A stretch of 32,701 bases of DNA from an aff. Roholtiella sp. LEGE 12411 (GCF_015206995.1 NZ_JADEXR010000057.1:1-32701); one strand, 5' to 3'. Numbered from the stretch's first letter, positions 1 through 9,981 are shown. The notes: generated by a model from the letters alone, not told the origin. Translations and numbers: made by a program.

Positions 1-42
1 CCCATGCCCCATGCCCCATGCCCCATGCCCAATGCCCCATCC
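1..42. repeat. Tandem heptanucleotide repeat (STRR-like, CCCCATG)
   Basis: About six consecutive copies of the heptamer CCCCATG, one with a C-to-A-type variant (CCCAATG), open the window. Short tandemly repeated heptamers of this kind (STRR sequences) are known from heterocyst-forming cyanobacteria. The array may extend beyond the left edge. It abuts a fragment of the dispersed element described at 43-73. Confidence 0.8.
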
Positions 43-73
43 CTACAAGTCACTTCACGAATCAAATCGGATT
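43..73 (+). repeat. Right-end fragment of the dispersed MITE-like repeat
   Basis: This stretch matches the right end of the two full elements at 10138-10266 and 27749-27883, sharing the core TTCACGAATCAAATCGGATT with one mismatch just upstream. The similarity stops after GGATT, and the left part of the element is replaced by the CCCCATG array. It is a truncated or diverged third copy. Confidence 0.65.
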
Positions 74-87
74 GTACCTAGGACTAC

Positions 88-657
88 TCACGATCGCAGT
101 TTGTGAGCATCGATTCCTGTGAGGATAGCAACCATAAGCCAGGTGATAGCTAATCCCACGACTTCGCCTAAAAATAACTGTGTCAGCTGGCGTAAAACGC
201 TCCCTACAAAAGAACCTACAGGTAGAGCAACCCCCCAACTTGCCGAACTGACGAATATCCATCGCCACGCCCAAGGAAATGGCTGGGGAATAGCCAGCCA
301 TTGTGCTAGTCCAATTCCAAAGCCGCCAATTGTACCACAAATTACCCCAGACAAGAGGCGCATAGGGAGAAGCTGAGTATTAGGTACAATCCAACCAACA
401 GCACCAATACCAGTAGCAGTGATCACAGTCCAACCCAAAATACTTGACAAAATCCACCGGATACAGAATATGGGTTGTTTGAGCAGACAGCCTTGAGGAA
501 GGGCGATCGCAAATCCACCGATAGCAGCCTCTACCACTCCAATATCTGGCTGATCGCCAACTTCAATTACGCACAAACTCACCAAAAAACCGCCAAAAGT
601 AGCAAAAGTCCAGAGCAATGTAAAGCTAAATCTCGTATTCTCAGGCGCTAACGACAT
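88..657 (-). CDS. Small multi-pass membrane protein of unknown function
   Basis: The 189-aa protein is mostly hydrophobic with many Gly and Ala residues: around residues 12-32, 38-55, 66-90, 98-122, 130-155 and 160-182 there are segments able to cross the membrane, so five or six helices are likely. I recognise no catalytic motif or family. The ATG at 657 is chosen because it overlaps the stop of the upstream glycosidase gene by one base in the arrangement TGATG, which strongly suggests translational coupling. A TTG one codon earlier is less likely. Co-expression with an exported glycosidase hints at an envelope role, but this is inference only. Confidence 0.7.
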   Translation of the reverse strand: MSLAPENTRFSFTLLWTFATFGGFLVSLCVIEVGDQPDIGVVEAAIGGFAIALPQGCLLKQPIFCIRWILSSILGWTVITATGIGAVGWIVPNTQLLPMRLLSGVICGTIGGFGIGLAQWLAIPQPFPWAWRWIFVSSASWGVALPVGSFVGSVLRQLTQLFLGEVVGLAITWLMVAILTGIDAHKLRS

Positions 658-1928
658 CAAACTCTCTCTAGTTGTAACGAAGATCTGACAGTTTTGGGAT
701 CAAACATCTTAAGAAAAACTTTGCGTCGCTGTTGCGGTGATTCCGGCGCGATGTAACCCCACAAACTCTCCCAATAAAAAAAGGAAACGCCATTAAAATT
801 GCGATCGCGCACTGTTTGAACCTGTTTTCTAATTTGTGCGATTTGTACAGGATTACGCGGTGTTCCGGTTGAGATCCCGATTACTACAGGAATTTGACTA
901 CGAGCAAATTCTACCGCTGGTTGCTTCAGTTGAGCGATAAAACTACTTTGGTCATTTCGATATACCTGTAAAATCAACTCATTAACTAACCCTTTTTTTA
1001 TCCAACTTTCCCAATCTTGCAAATAATATTTGTAGGCAAAAGCTTGATAGTTGGGAGACAAAGATATTCTGGCATTAGGTTTAACCGCTTTTACAGCTTG
1101 ATAGATTTCTGCCATAAAATCAGTAATTTTGTCCGCTCGCCAACGCATCCATTCCGAATTAAAAGGGTTACTTGGGGGATTTTTACCTTGATGTTCTTGC
1201 TGGTAGAGATCAACGGTAAAGGTATCATAACCAAACTGTACTGGCATTCCAAAGTGGTCATCAAGTTGAATACCATCCACATCGTAATTTTTGACCACTT
1301 CCACAATTAATGATTGGATAAACTTTTGAACTTCTGGATGTAGGGGATTCAGCCAAGCTTGCTTAGTTATTAAGCCGTTGTCAATCTCTTCTGGCAGATT
1401 TTCTTGAATAGAGTTTATCCCTTCTTGACCAATTGTTAACCAGTCTGGATAACGCTTTGCCAATTGTGAATTATGTGGTGTCATGAACCCATATTCAAAC
1501 CAGGGGATAATACTCAAACCTTTGGTTTTAGAAAGTTTCACCAGCGTTGTTAAAGTGTCGCGTCCACCGTGCATGAACTTGAGAAAAGGTTGAGTATCTG
1601 AACCTGTAATATTTTTGGCTACATTGCTCTTGTAAAAAGTATATCCTCGGTTCCAAACTACAGGATAAACTGTATTAAAGTTGAGTGCCGAAAGTTGATT
1701 TAAAGCGCGGTTAATACCCCAAGGTACAAATAGTACGCCACTCGCAACATTAGTGAGCCAAACGCCGCGAATTTCTGTAGTTACGGTTGTTTTTTGCGAA
1801 TAAACTGGGTGTGAAGAGAGTGAAAATATTGTTAAACTGATCACTAATCCCAAACACAGCAAGTAATAAAACCAACGGCGAGCAACCCGATTCATCTGTA
1901 AGTGCGACCTAGTGCGATCGGAATACAT
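657..1928 (-). CDS. Exported family-10-like glycosyl hydrolase (GHL10/DUF187 type)
   Basis: The protein has 423 aa, or 412 if it starts at the ATG at 1895. An N-terminal signal segment (LLCLGLVISLTIFSL around residues 24-38, then HPVYSQ) is followed by a TIM-barrel-like domain starting TEIRGVWLTN, a signature of the family-10-like glycosidases (GHL10) common in cyanobacteria. Later family landmarks include IIPWFEYGFM and DGIQLDDHFG, whose acidic residues sit where the catalytic acids lie in this fold. The substrate is probably a cell-wall or extracellular polysaccharide, but the sequence does not say which. No clear ribosome-binding site precedes either possible start. The stop overlaps the start of the next membrane-protein gene, so the two form an operon. 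Confidence 0.85.
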   Translation of the reverse strand: MYSDRTRSHLQMNRVARRWFYYLLCLGLVISLTIFSLSSHPVYSQKTTVTTEIRGVWLTNVASGVLFVPWGINRALNQLSALNFNTVYPVVWNRGYTFYKSNVAKNITGSDTQPFLKFMHGGRDTLTTLVKLSKTKGLSIIPWFEYGFMTPHNSQLAKRYPDWLTIGQEGINSIQENLPEEIDNGLITKQAWLNPLHPEVQKFIQSLIVEVVKNYDVDGIQLDDHFGMPVQFGYDTFTVDLYQQEHQGKNPPSNPFNSEWMRWRADKITDFMAEIYQAVKAVKPNARISLSPNYQAFAYKYYLQDWESWIKKGLVNELILQVYRNDQSSFIAQLKQPAVEFARSQIPVVIGISTGTPRNPVQIAQIRKQVQTVRDRNFNGVSFFYWESLWGYIAPESPQQRRKVFLKMFDPKTVRSSLQLERV

Positions 1929-2040
1929 ATAACTACAAAATAAAGTTATAATCCTCCGGATTATGTAAAGGGATGCTGATTTTACAGCAAGGTAACAAAG
2001 ACCAAATTAAGACTTTATACCTTTATACTTTGCTACGAAA

Positions 2041-2067
2041 TTAAAATCTGTTCACTCCTTCCAATTT
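2041..2067 (-). pseudogene. Degenerate duplicate of the glcD 3' end
   Basis: On the minus strand this stretch reads KLEGVNRF followed by TAA, closely resembling the real GlcD C-terminus FEGVDKF followed by TAA at 2172-2192. The similarity continues into the flanking downstream sequence: CCTTTATACTTT at 2020-2031 against CCTTTGTACTTT at 2151-2162. The repeats have the same orientation and lie about 130 bp apart. This looks like the remnant of a tandem duplication or of a second glcD-like gene that has otherwise been lost. Confidence 0.45.
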
Positions 2068-2112
2068 TAAATATTGCGAACAGCGGTAGAGACGCGACAA
2101 GTGGGTATATAT

Positions 2113-2155
2113 AAAGGCAAAATCAGCCTGCTTTTGACAGGATTATTTTGCCTTT
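2113..2155 (-). terminator. Hairpin downstream of glcD
   Basis: The arms AAAGGCAAAAT (2113-2123) and ATTTTGCCTTT (2145-2155) are perfect complements. A second inner stem, CCTG/CAGG, lies around a loop of As or Ts. It sits 17 bp beyond the glcD stop. There is no strong T-run after it on the minus strand, so it is a probable rather than a certain intrinsic terminator. Confidence 0.5.
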
Positions 2156-2171
2156 GTACTTTAGCAGAAAA

Positions 2172-3644
2172 TTAAAATTTGTCTACACCTTCAAACTGCT
2201 TGATACTTGATGCATTTGCTGCTTCACCACAAGTGCGCGGTGTCGGAAATATCTTCTCAGGATTTGCTAATCCTTGAGGATTAAACACTTTTCGCACCCA
2301 CTGCATAGTTTCTAAATCAGCTTTGCTAAACATATCTGGCATATAGCACTTTTTGTCTGCACCAATACCATGTTCACCAGAAATACTGCCACCAACTTTC
2401 ACACAAAGTTTGAGAATTTCGCCCCCTAATTCTTCTACTTGCTCTAATGCTCCAGACACAGAATTATCATAAAGAATCAGCGGATGAAGATTGCCATCTC
2501 CAGCGTGAAATACATTGGCAACCCGATAACCATATTTTTGACTTAATATCTCAATTTCTTCCAGAACATAAGGCAACTGAGTACGAGGAATCACACCATC
2601 TTGAACATAATAATCTGGACTTAAATGCCCAGCTGCTGCAAAAGCTGCTTTGCGTCCTTTCCACAATTTCAATCTGGTTTCTGGGTCACTAGCAGTAGTA
2701 ATATTACGAGCACCATTGCTTTTACAAATTTCGATAACTCGCTGTTTATTCCCTGAAACTTCAACTTCTAAACCATCAATTTCTATTAACAGAATTGCAG
2801 TGGCATCGCGAGGATAACAATTAGTTGCTACAACATCTTCAACCGCATTGATGCTGAAGTTATCCATCATTTCCATCCCACCAGGAATAATTCCCGCACT
2901 AATGATATCGGAAACCGCTGCTCCAGCAGCTTCAACGCTGGTAAAATCTGCTAACAGTACGCAAATAGATTCTGCACTTTTAAGAATTCGCAGGGTAATT
3001 TCTGTGGCGATACCCAAAGTGCCTTCCGAACCGACAAATACACCAGTTAAATCATAACCAGGCATTTCTGGAATTTGTCCCCCTAAATCGATAATTTCTC
3101 CTTCAGGCGTGACAATTTTTAATCCCAAAACGTGGTTAGTGGTGACACCATATTTAAGGCAATGCACTCCACCAGAGTTTTCGGCAATGTTACCTCCAAT
3201 CGAGCAGATAATTTGGCTGGATGGGTCAGGTGCGTAGTAAAAACCAGCACCGCTAACAGCTTGTGTTACCCAACTATTAATCACCCCTGGTTGCACGACT
3301 GTCCGCTGATTTTCCAAATCAATGCTAAGGATTTGCCGCATTAATGAAGTGACAATTAAAACAGAATTTTCTAACGGGAGAGCGCCACCAGATAAACCAG
3401 TACCAGAGCCGCGTGCGATGAAGGGGATAGAGTATTGATTACATATCTTCACCGCAGCAGCTACTTGTTCTGTAGTTCTAGGTAACACAACTACGGCGGG
3501 ACGTTGACGATAGGCGGTTAAACCATCGCATTCATAAGTAATGAGTTCCTCGCGACGTTGCACCACGCCATTTTTGCCTAATGCTGCCTCAAATGCTTTG
3601 ATAATGGGTTTCCAGTTGATTTGTTTTTTATCTTGGGTAAGCAT
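2172..3644 (-). CDS. glcD: Glycolate oxidase/dehydrogenase subunit GlcD (FAD-linked)
   Basis: The 490-aa flavoprotein has the usual length for GlcD. An N-terminal PCMH-type FAD-binding domain contains IARGSGTGLSGGALP and GGNIAENSGGVHCLKYG. The C-terminal FAD-oxidase domain contains VFHAGDGNLHPLILYD and GGSISGEHGIG, whose His residues belong to the catalytic and metal region in this family. The enzyme oxidises glycolate to glyoxylate in photorespiration; related members oxidise D-lactate and sequence alone does not fully separate them. No glcE or glcF is adjacent, as is common in cyanobacteria. It lies 26 bp downstream of the HEPN gene on the same strand, so some read-through is possible. A hairpin follows its stop. 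Confidence 0.92.
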   Translation of the reverse strand: MLTQDKKQINWKPIIKAFEAALGKNGVVQRREELITYECDGLTAYRQRPAVVVLPRTTEQVAAAVKICNQYSIPFIARGSGTGLSGGALPLENSVLIVTSLMRQILSIDLENQRTVVQPGVINSWVTQAVSGAGFYYAPDPSSQIICSIGGNIAENSGGVHCLKYGVTTNHVLGLKIVTPEGEIIDLGGQIPEMPGYDLTGVFVGSEGTLGIATEITLRILKSAESICVLLADFTSVEAAGAAVSDIISAGIIPGGMEMMDNFSINAVEDVVATNCYPRDATAILLIEIDGLEVEVSGNKQRVIEICKSNGARNITTASDPETRLKLWKGRKAAFAAAGHLSPDYYVQDGVIPRTQLPYVLEEIEILSQKYGYRVANVFHAGDGNLHPLILYDNSVSGALEQVEELGGEILKLCVKVGGSISGEHGIGADKKCYMPDMFSKADLETMQWVRKVFNPQGLANPEKIFPTPRTCGEAANASSIKQFEGVDKF

Positions 3645-3670
3645 ATTTTTTCTCTGTTAAAGGTAGATGT

Positions 3671-4048
3671 TTACAGGTTGCTTAATATGGAAATTATTTC
3701 CTCAGATAAATCTAAAGCTATGATTGTAATGCCAGATAAGCCAGGAAATTTATCAACATAATCTGCTTGTCTGCGGAATCCTCGCAATCTAGCTAATTTT
3801 TTGGCTACAGATTTACGTATTAGCTCGGAACTAAGCTCGAATTGGTCACTAACATATCTATGAGCGTCACTTGTTTTCGGAATTGAAATTCCTTGTTGAT
3901 CACGCAGATAGTTTCGTGCAGTTATAAAAGCTGCATAGTAAGCCCGACTAATAGCAGCACGAGATTTAGCCTCTTGATTTGCAGGAGTAGTTGCGGCACC
4001 TGCTAGCTCTTTAGCTACATTTAGATACTCTGACCAATCAAAACTCAT
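3671..4048 (-). CDS. Small HEPN-domain protein
   Basis: The 125-aa all-helical protein carries the typical HEPN helix SRAYYAAFITARNYL (residues 34-48) and the late LARLRGFRRQADYVD segment (86-99). HEPN proteins are often RNases or toxin partners. The only histidine is H63 (DAHRYV), so the classical R-x4-6-H nuclease motif is not present. The protein may therefore be non-catalytic, use another acidic or basic set, or act as a binding subunit. Its ATG overlaps the 3' end of the preceding 140-aa gene by 11 bp, so the two are almost certainly co-translated. glcD follows after 26 bp. Toxin-antitoxin function is a hypothesis. Confidence 0.8.
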   Translation of the reverse strand: MSFDWSEYLNVAKELAGAATTPANQEAKSRAAISRAYYAAFITARNYLRDQQGISIPKTSDAHRYVSDQFELSSELIRKSVAKKLARLRGFRRQADYVDKFPGLSGITIIALDLSEEIISILSNL

Positions 4049-4460
4049 CTGGATACTCTAAAGTAGTAAAAAAGTTACTCCGTACATCATAGGAGTTATG
4101 TAAGCCCCAATCCCAGTCCAGCTTATTAAGCCTTGCAACCGCTTCATGGGGGTCAAGCTTCATCAAAATAGATAGTATCAACTGCACCCAATCAATACTT
4201 TCTGGGTCAATGAATACTTCTAGAAATAGCTGGGAGTCAGGGAAATAGTGGCGAATTTTCTCTGGTGCTTCCAGCAGCACCGGAACTAAAAAGGGATGTT
4301 TATCCAGAAATTCTAAAACTTCGGTTTGCTCTCTAAAGATGTAAAACTGCTCAAGAGTTTCGATATCGGCGGGAGAAATGCTAACTGCTGCGTCTGTCAT
4401 GGCATTTTGCAGGCTTTGTTGGACGGCTGTAATATCTATTGTTGCAAAAATAGCAGTCAA
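4038..4460 (-). CDS. Conserved-type protein of unknown function paired with HEPN gene
   Basis: The 140-aa acidic protein has no signal peptide or membrane segment. Its middle (QFYIFREQTEVLEFLDKHPFL, then IRHYFPDSQLFLEVFIDPES) and C-terminal part (LNKLDWDWGL) resemble small cyanobacterial proteins, seen to my knowledge as partners of little helical or nuclease-like proteins, whose function is not known. The start is uncertain: TTG at 4460 gives the full length and ATG at 4400 would give 120 aa; neither has a good ribosome-binding site. The stop lies inside the first codons of the HEPN gene (11-bp overlap), which implies a two-gene unit. It could be the antitoxin or regulatory half of such a unit, but nothing in the sequence proves it. 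Confidence 0.65.
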   Translation of the reverse strand: MTAIFATIDITAVQQSLQNAMTDAAVSISPADIETLEQFYIFREQTEVLEFLDKHPFLVPVLLEAPEKIRHYFPDSQLFLEVFIDPESIDWVQLILSILMKLDPHEAVARLNKLDWDWGLHNSYDVRSNFFTTLEYPDEF

Positions 4461-4709
4461 GAGTGAGTAAAAAGCGATCGCATGATTTAAGTACCGAAGG
4501 TGCGATGTCTTTTAGCAAGTGCGTTGAATAATGGTAAAACCCAATATTCTGTTAATTGTGGCGCTGAAGTAACATAGAATCAGACATTCAACAAGATTCC
4601 ATTGATGACTAATCCTTACAATTTTTCAGTATAAGATCTTGAGTCAATACACCCTCCCATCCCTAATCAACTAACCTAGAGATAACGTTCTCAAATACTA
4701 AATAAAGTC

Positions 4710-5417
4710 ATGGTTGAGCAACTTCTAATCAATGATGATGATTACTATGTGCCAGATGCCAACCAGTTAGTCACTGAAGATGATACACCTGTGGACAATT
4801 TCGCATCTGAAAAACAACAACGCCTCTTGGTTGGCTCTATTTACAGTTCTATACACCAGCAAACTTTTTTAGCCGCAGCGAATGTCGGTATTTACCATAC
4901 AGATGGCCAACCTGCAATTGTACCTGATGTCTTTCTCAGCTTAGATGTCCAAGTGCCTGAAAATTGGTGGGAGAAACAAAATCGTTGTTATATGGTTTGG
5001 CGTTTTGGTAAACCACCAGAAGTTGTAATTGAAATTGTCTCTAATCAAGAAGGTGATGAACTGGGCAGAAAACTGCAAATTTATGAACAAATGCGCGCAA
5101 GTTACTACATTGTATATGATCCTACTCAGCAATTAACAGAAAAAGTGCTGCGTGTTTATGAACTCAGAGGAAGGCGCTACTTTGAAACTTCAGAAAATTG
5201 GTTAGAACAAGTTGGTTTAGGTGTAACTCTGTGGACAGGAAAATTTGAAACTAGACAAGATATATGGTTACGCTGGTGTTACCAAGATGGAACTGTTTTG
5301 CCAACTGGAGATGAACGTGCTGAACAGGAACGACAACGTGCTGAACAAGCAGAACAACGCACCCAATTACTAGCTGAAAGGCTGCGTGCTATGGGCGTAG
5401 ATCCCGACACTCTCTAG
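4710..5417 (+). CDS. Uma2 family (DUF820) PD-(D/E)XK nuclease-fold protein
   Basis: The 235-aa protein belongs to the Uma2/DUF820 group, hugely expanded in cyanobacteria. Candidate active-site residues of the restriction-endonuclease-like fold are D73 (IVPDVFLSL), E108 (VVIEIVSNQEG) and K121 (GRKLQIYEQM), in the expected order. The biological role of the family is unsettled; many members are associated with mobile DNA, and some may be inactive. Residues 205-230 are a short charged repeat (RAEQERQRAEQAEQR), probably a coiled coil for self-association, a usual tail in this family. The gene stands alone, converging with miaA across a perfect palindrome. Confidence 0.88.
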   Translation: MVEQLLINDDDYYVPDANQLVTEDDTPVDNFASEKQQRLLVGSIYSSIHQQTFLAAANVGIYHTDGQPAIVPDVFLSLDVQVPENWWEKQNRCYMVWRFGKPPEVVIEIVSNQEGDELGRKLQIYEQMRASYYIVYDPTQQLTEKVLRVYELRGRRYFETSENWLEQVGLGVTLWTGKFETRQDIWLRWCYQDGTVLPTGDERAEQERQRAEQAEQRTQLLAERLRAMGVDPDTL

Positions 5418-5424
5418 AAGCTTC

Positions 5425-5458
5425 ACGCAAAGATGTAAAAATTTTTACATCTTTGCGT
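5425..5458. terminator. Perfect 34-bp palindrome between converging genes
   Basis: The two 17-base halves, starting ACGCAAAGATG and ending CATCTTTGCGT, are exact reverse complements with no spacer, centred on AAAAATTTTT. It lies 7 bp after the Uma2 stop and 14 bp before the miaA stop. It can form a bidirectional terminator hairpin in RNA from both genes; the A/T centre would form the loop. Confidence 0.6.
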
Positions 5459-5472
5459 AAGTCCTGAAAATA

Positions 5473-6405
5473 TTACTTACTCGTGGAATTAAGAAACTCA
5501 TTTATACGCTGCCAACCTTTCTCTAATAGATTCGGATCATCCGCATCAAACCATTCAATTTGTGGATATGCTTTAAACCAAGTACGTTGTCGCTTGGCAA
5601 ATTGCCGTGTATGTAAAATTGTTAATTCTATCGCTTCCTCTAAAGAAATATTCCCAGCTAAATATTGCTTGATTTCTTGATAGCCTAAAGTATTTAACAA
5701 AGACAAATCAGCGCCATATTTTTGACAAAGATACTCCACTTCAGCAACCAACCCGTCTGCGATCATTTGCTCAGTACGCTGTTTAATACGAGCGCTTAAC
5801 TTTTCAACATTGCAATCTAAGCCAATTTGCAAAATAGGGTAATCTGGTGGATTCTCCCCTTGCTGTTCCGAAATCGGATGCCCAGTCACATAATATACCT
5901 CTAATGCTCTTAAAGTCCGCACTAAATCATTGGGATGAATTTTTTGTGTGACAACTGGATCAACTTGTTGTAACATCGCATAAAGTTGAGGTTGACCTAG
6001 AGATTCAAGTTGCGATCGCAATCGTGTCTGTGGTGCAACCCTAGGAATCTTCATCCCTTGAACAATGGAACGTATGTACAAACCAGTGCCACCAACCATT
6101 AACAGAGGGGGAGAGAGGGAGAGAGGCGGCAAAAACAGATGAGAGGGAAAATTAATTAAGGCTTGTGCTTGCTCCTGGTAGTCTGCTACCGTCATTATGT
6201 TTATCGGATCGCAGATATCTATTAAGTAGTGCGGCACTAGTTTTTGTTCAGCTAAAGTTGGTTTAGCCGTACCAATATTAAACTCGCGGTACACTTGACG
6301 AGAATCTGCACTGATAATTACAGAACCCAAACGCAAAGCCAAAGCCAAAGCCAACCCTGACTTACCCGTTGCCGTCGCCCCACAAATCACAATTAATTTA
6401 GTCAT
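5473..6405 (-). CDS. miaA: tRNA dimethylallyltransferase MiaA
   Basis: The 310-aa protein is of normal MiaA length. It transfers a dimethylallyl group to A37 of tRNAs reading UNN codons. The P-loop GATATGKSGLALA (residues 9-21) is followed by ADSRQVYREFNIGTAKP, the substrate-binding signature, then GGTGLYIRSIVQG, LVRTLRALEVY and the C-terminal tRNA-contacting HTRQFAKRQRTWF motif. The ATG at 6405 lies directly before the P-loop segment, as in the family. It is divergent from gyrB and convergent with the Uma2 gene, so it is probably transcribed alone. Confidence 0.96.
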   Translation of the reverse strand: MTKLIVICGATATGKSGLALALALRLGSVIISADSRQVYREFNIGTAKPTLAEQKLVPHYLIDICDPINIMTVADYQEQAQALINFPSHLFLPPLSLSPPLLMVGGTGLYIRSIVQGMKIPRVAPQTRLRSQLESLGQPQLYAMLQQVDPVVTQKIHPNDLVRTLRALEVYYVTGHPISEQQGENPPDYPILQIGLDCNVEKLSARIKQRTEQMIADGLVAEVEYLCQKYGADLSLLNTLGYQEIKQYLAGNISLEEAIELTILHTRQFAKRQRTWFKAYPQIEWFDADDPNLLEKGWQRINEFLNSTSK

Positions 6406-6438
6406 TGATCATTTGTCATTGGTCATTAGTCAAGGGTC
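6401..6438. repeat. Degenerate GTCATT heptamer repeats
   Basis: Imperfect tandem copies of GTCATTNG (GTCATTGATCATTTGTCATT and onward) run from the miaA start into the miaA-gyrB spacer. This is the same motif as the cleaner array at 12614-12641. The remaining spacer to gyrB is pyrimidine-rich and holds no gene. Confidence 0.5.
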
Positions 6439-6559
6439 AAGGGTTTGGGGACTGGGAAAAAATTCTTTTATTTTCCCCCTCTATTCCCTGCCCTTCTGCT
6501 CCTCTACTCCCCTAGCCATCTCTACACTAGTCTGCAACCCCTGTATAAACTTCTCTTAA

Positions 6560-8605
<2,046 letters not shown>

Positions 8606-8618
8606 TATCAATTATCTT

Positions 8619-8741
8619 TAAGGGACTTCCAAAAATTAAATTACTCAATTCTTGCATCCAATACGACTATCAAATTTCCTCTCCCCCTGCTTCCCCTGCT
8701 CACCAAAGCGATTGATTATTTTTTTATTTGGAAGTCCTTTA
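8619..8741. mobile_element. MITE-like element with terminal inverted repeats
   Basis: The ends TAAGGGACTTCCAAA (8619-8633) and TTTGGAAGTCCTTTA (8727-8741) are inverted repeats with one mismatch, and the similarity continues weakly inward as A/T-rich sequence. Both ends are bounded by TA. The 123-bp interior is pyrimidine-rich and has no reading frame. It sits just behind the gyrB stop. It is best read as a non-autonomous mini-element, but no second copy is present in the window. Confidence 0.5.
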
Positions 8742-8936
8742 TCTCCAGAGGGGCCCTGAGTTTCCCAGTTCCTTTTACACCTACACCTTTTGGCAGATGA
8801 CAAAAGAGCATAATAGCCAAAATTTACAGAGATATTTTTCACTCCACAAAACTATGTCGCAAGATGAGTGACTATATCCAGAAGTTCATTGATTATTGTC
8901 AACAATTCTCTATTTAACTCGATTGTAAGCAAAGTT

Positions 8937-9617
8937 ATGAAAGCGAGCAAAGGCACATCAGGAAAAGCATTGTTCAATATTGTTGGTGTAGGTAGTCTTG
9001 TTGTTCTGTCTGCCTGCACTCAGCCTGTAACAGAAACACCAACAACAACCCTTCCTCCCATCACGCCAACTCCGATAACAACCATTCCTCCTATTACACC
9101 AACTCCGATAACAACCATTCCTCCTATTACACCAACTCCGACAGGTGCAACAACCACCCAAAATTTCGCAGAACTGGCAAAATCAGCAGCTAGCCAAGGA
9201 CAGTTTCAAACCCTCACACGAGCAGTGCAAGCCGCAGGCTTAACTGAACAATTGGCTGCACAAGGCCCTAACACAGTATTTGCGCCTACTGATGCTGCTT
9301 TCGCTGCTTTACCAAAAGCTACCCTAGACAATCTTTTACAGCCAGCAAACAAACAACAATTAATCAAGCTTCTGGCTTACCACGTTGTACCTGGGCGAAT
9401 TACCTCCAAACAATTGAAATCTGGACAAGTCAAAACAGTTGAGGGTACTCCCATTAAAATAACGGTTAATCCTGCTAATAATACAATCACAGTCAACGAT
9501 GCTAGAGTGACTCAGCCAGATATTTCGGCTAGCAATGGCATTGTCCACGTAGTTGACAAGGTAATTCTGCCACCCAATTTTCCCGCAAGTCTGAACGCTA
9601 CGCCAACACCAAGGTAG
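8937..9617 (+). CDS. FAS1 (fasciclin) domain lipoprotein
   Basis: The 226-aa exported protein has a lipoprotein signal peptide (positive MKASKGTSGK, hydrophobic ALFNIVGVGSLVVLSAC) with lipobox LSAC, so the mature protein would start at a lipidated Cys and be membrane-anchored. A Pro/Thr linker of repeated TTIPPITPTPI units follows, then one FAS1 domain (from about NFAELAKSAAS) with the landmarks NTVFAPTDAAFAALP, LLAYHVVPGRI and GIVHVVDKVILPP. FAS1 proteins mediate adhesion or cell-surface interactions. The ATG at 8937 is chosen because it gives a proper signal peptide; a GTG 69 bp upstream would add a non-signal extension. Confidence 0.88.
   Translation: MKASKGTSGKALFNIVGVGSLVVLSACTQPVTETPTTTLPPITPTPITTIPPITPTPITTIPPITPTPTGATTTQNFAELAKSAASQGQFQTLTRAVQAAGLTEQLAAQGPNTVFAPTDAAFAALPKATLDNLLQPANKQQLIKLLAYHVVPGRITSKQLKSGQVKTVEGTPIKITVNPANNTITVNDARVTQPDISASNGIVHVVDKVILPPNFPASLNATPTPR
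9033..9143 (+). repeat. 33-bp tandem repeat encoding a Pro/Thr linker
   Basis: Near-perfect 33-bp units begin with CCAACTCCGATAACAACCAT at 9066, 9099 and (partly) 9132, and a more diverged copy precedes them. They encode repeated PTPITTIPPIT in the stalk between lipid anchor and FAS1 domain. Copy number in such arrays usually varies between strains. Confidence 0.75.
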
Positions 9618-9628
9618 TTTTTATCTGT

Positions 9629-9647
9629 GGTAGCTTTGAAAGCTACC
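9629..9647 (+). terminator. Hairpin after FAS1 gene
   Basis: GGTAGCTT (9629-9636) and AAGCTACC (9640-9647) form a perfect stem 12 bp after the stop codon. It lacks a T-run, so termination strength is uncertain. Confidence 0.45.
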
Positions 9648-9900
9648 CTGAAAAATGAACTATACATACATTTTTGGTTCATAAAACTTGTTTAATAAAT
9701 TACATAAATATTATTAACTACAAAAATTTTAAATTTCTCAGTAACGCAAGAAACATAAAACTTGTTTATTGCCAAGGTTTATGAAAAATTAATGATCGAT
9801 ATTTGCAGATGCGTCAATTCCATCTGAAGTTAGTAGCAGGTAAGCTATTACGCAAATAAACTTGCATATTATGAGCATTTAGGCTGTCAAAAGTCACGCA

Positions 9901-9981
9901 TTCAAGAGTCCAGAATTACTATTGACTATTGACTCTTGAACGCCAGTTCACTCAACGGGGGGAACCCCCGCACGTGACTGG
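9901..9981. repeat. Two adjacent inverted repeats
   Basis: The first has arms TTCAAGAGTC (9901-9910) and GACTCTTGAA (9931-9940). The second has a GC-rich core CGGGGGG-AA-CCCCCG (9956-9970) flanked by CCAGT (9943-9947) and ACTGG (9977-9981). The second type, with a GGGGGAACCCCC core, resembles a dispersed repeat of Nostocales genomes as I recall it. Confidence 0.6.

Larger units (their letters stand above)
1929..2171. other. Intergenic spacer with hairpin, glcD-tail remnant and terminator
   Basis: Upstream of the glycosidase gene there is a small palindrome, ATAATCC-TCC-GGATTAT (about 1949-1965). The rest is AT-rich and holds the glcD-like tail remnant at 2041-2067 and the hairpin at 2113-2155, annotated separately. 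No open reading frame is supported. Confidence 0.5.

Noticed and set aside
1-42. CRISPR array
   Set aside because: The units are 7-bp tandem repeats without spacers; no direct repeats with regular unique spacers occur in the window.
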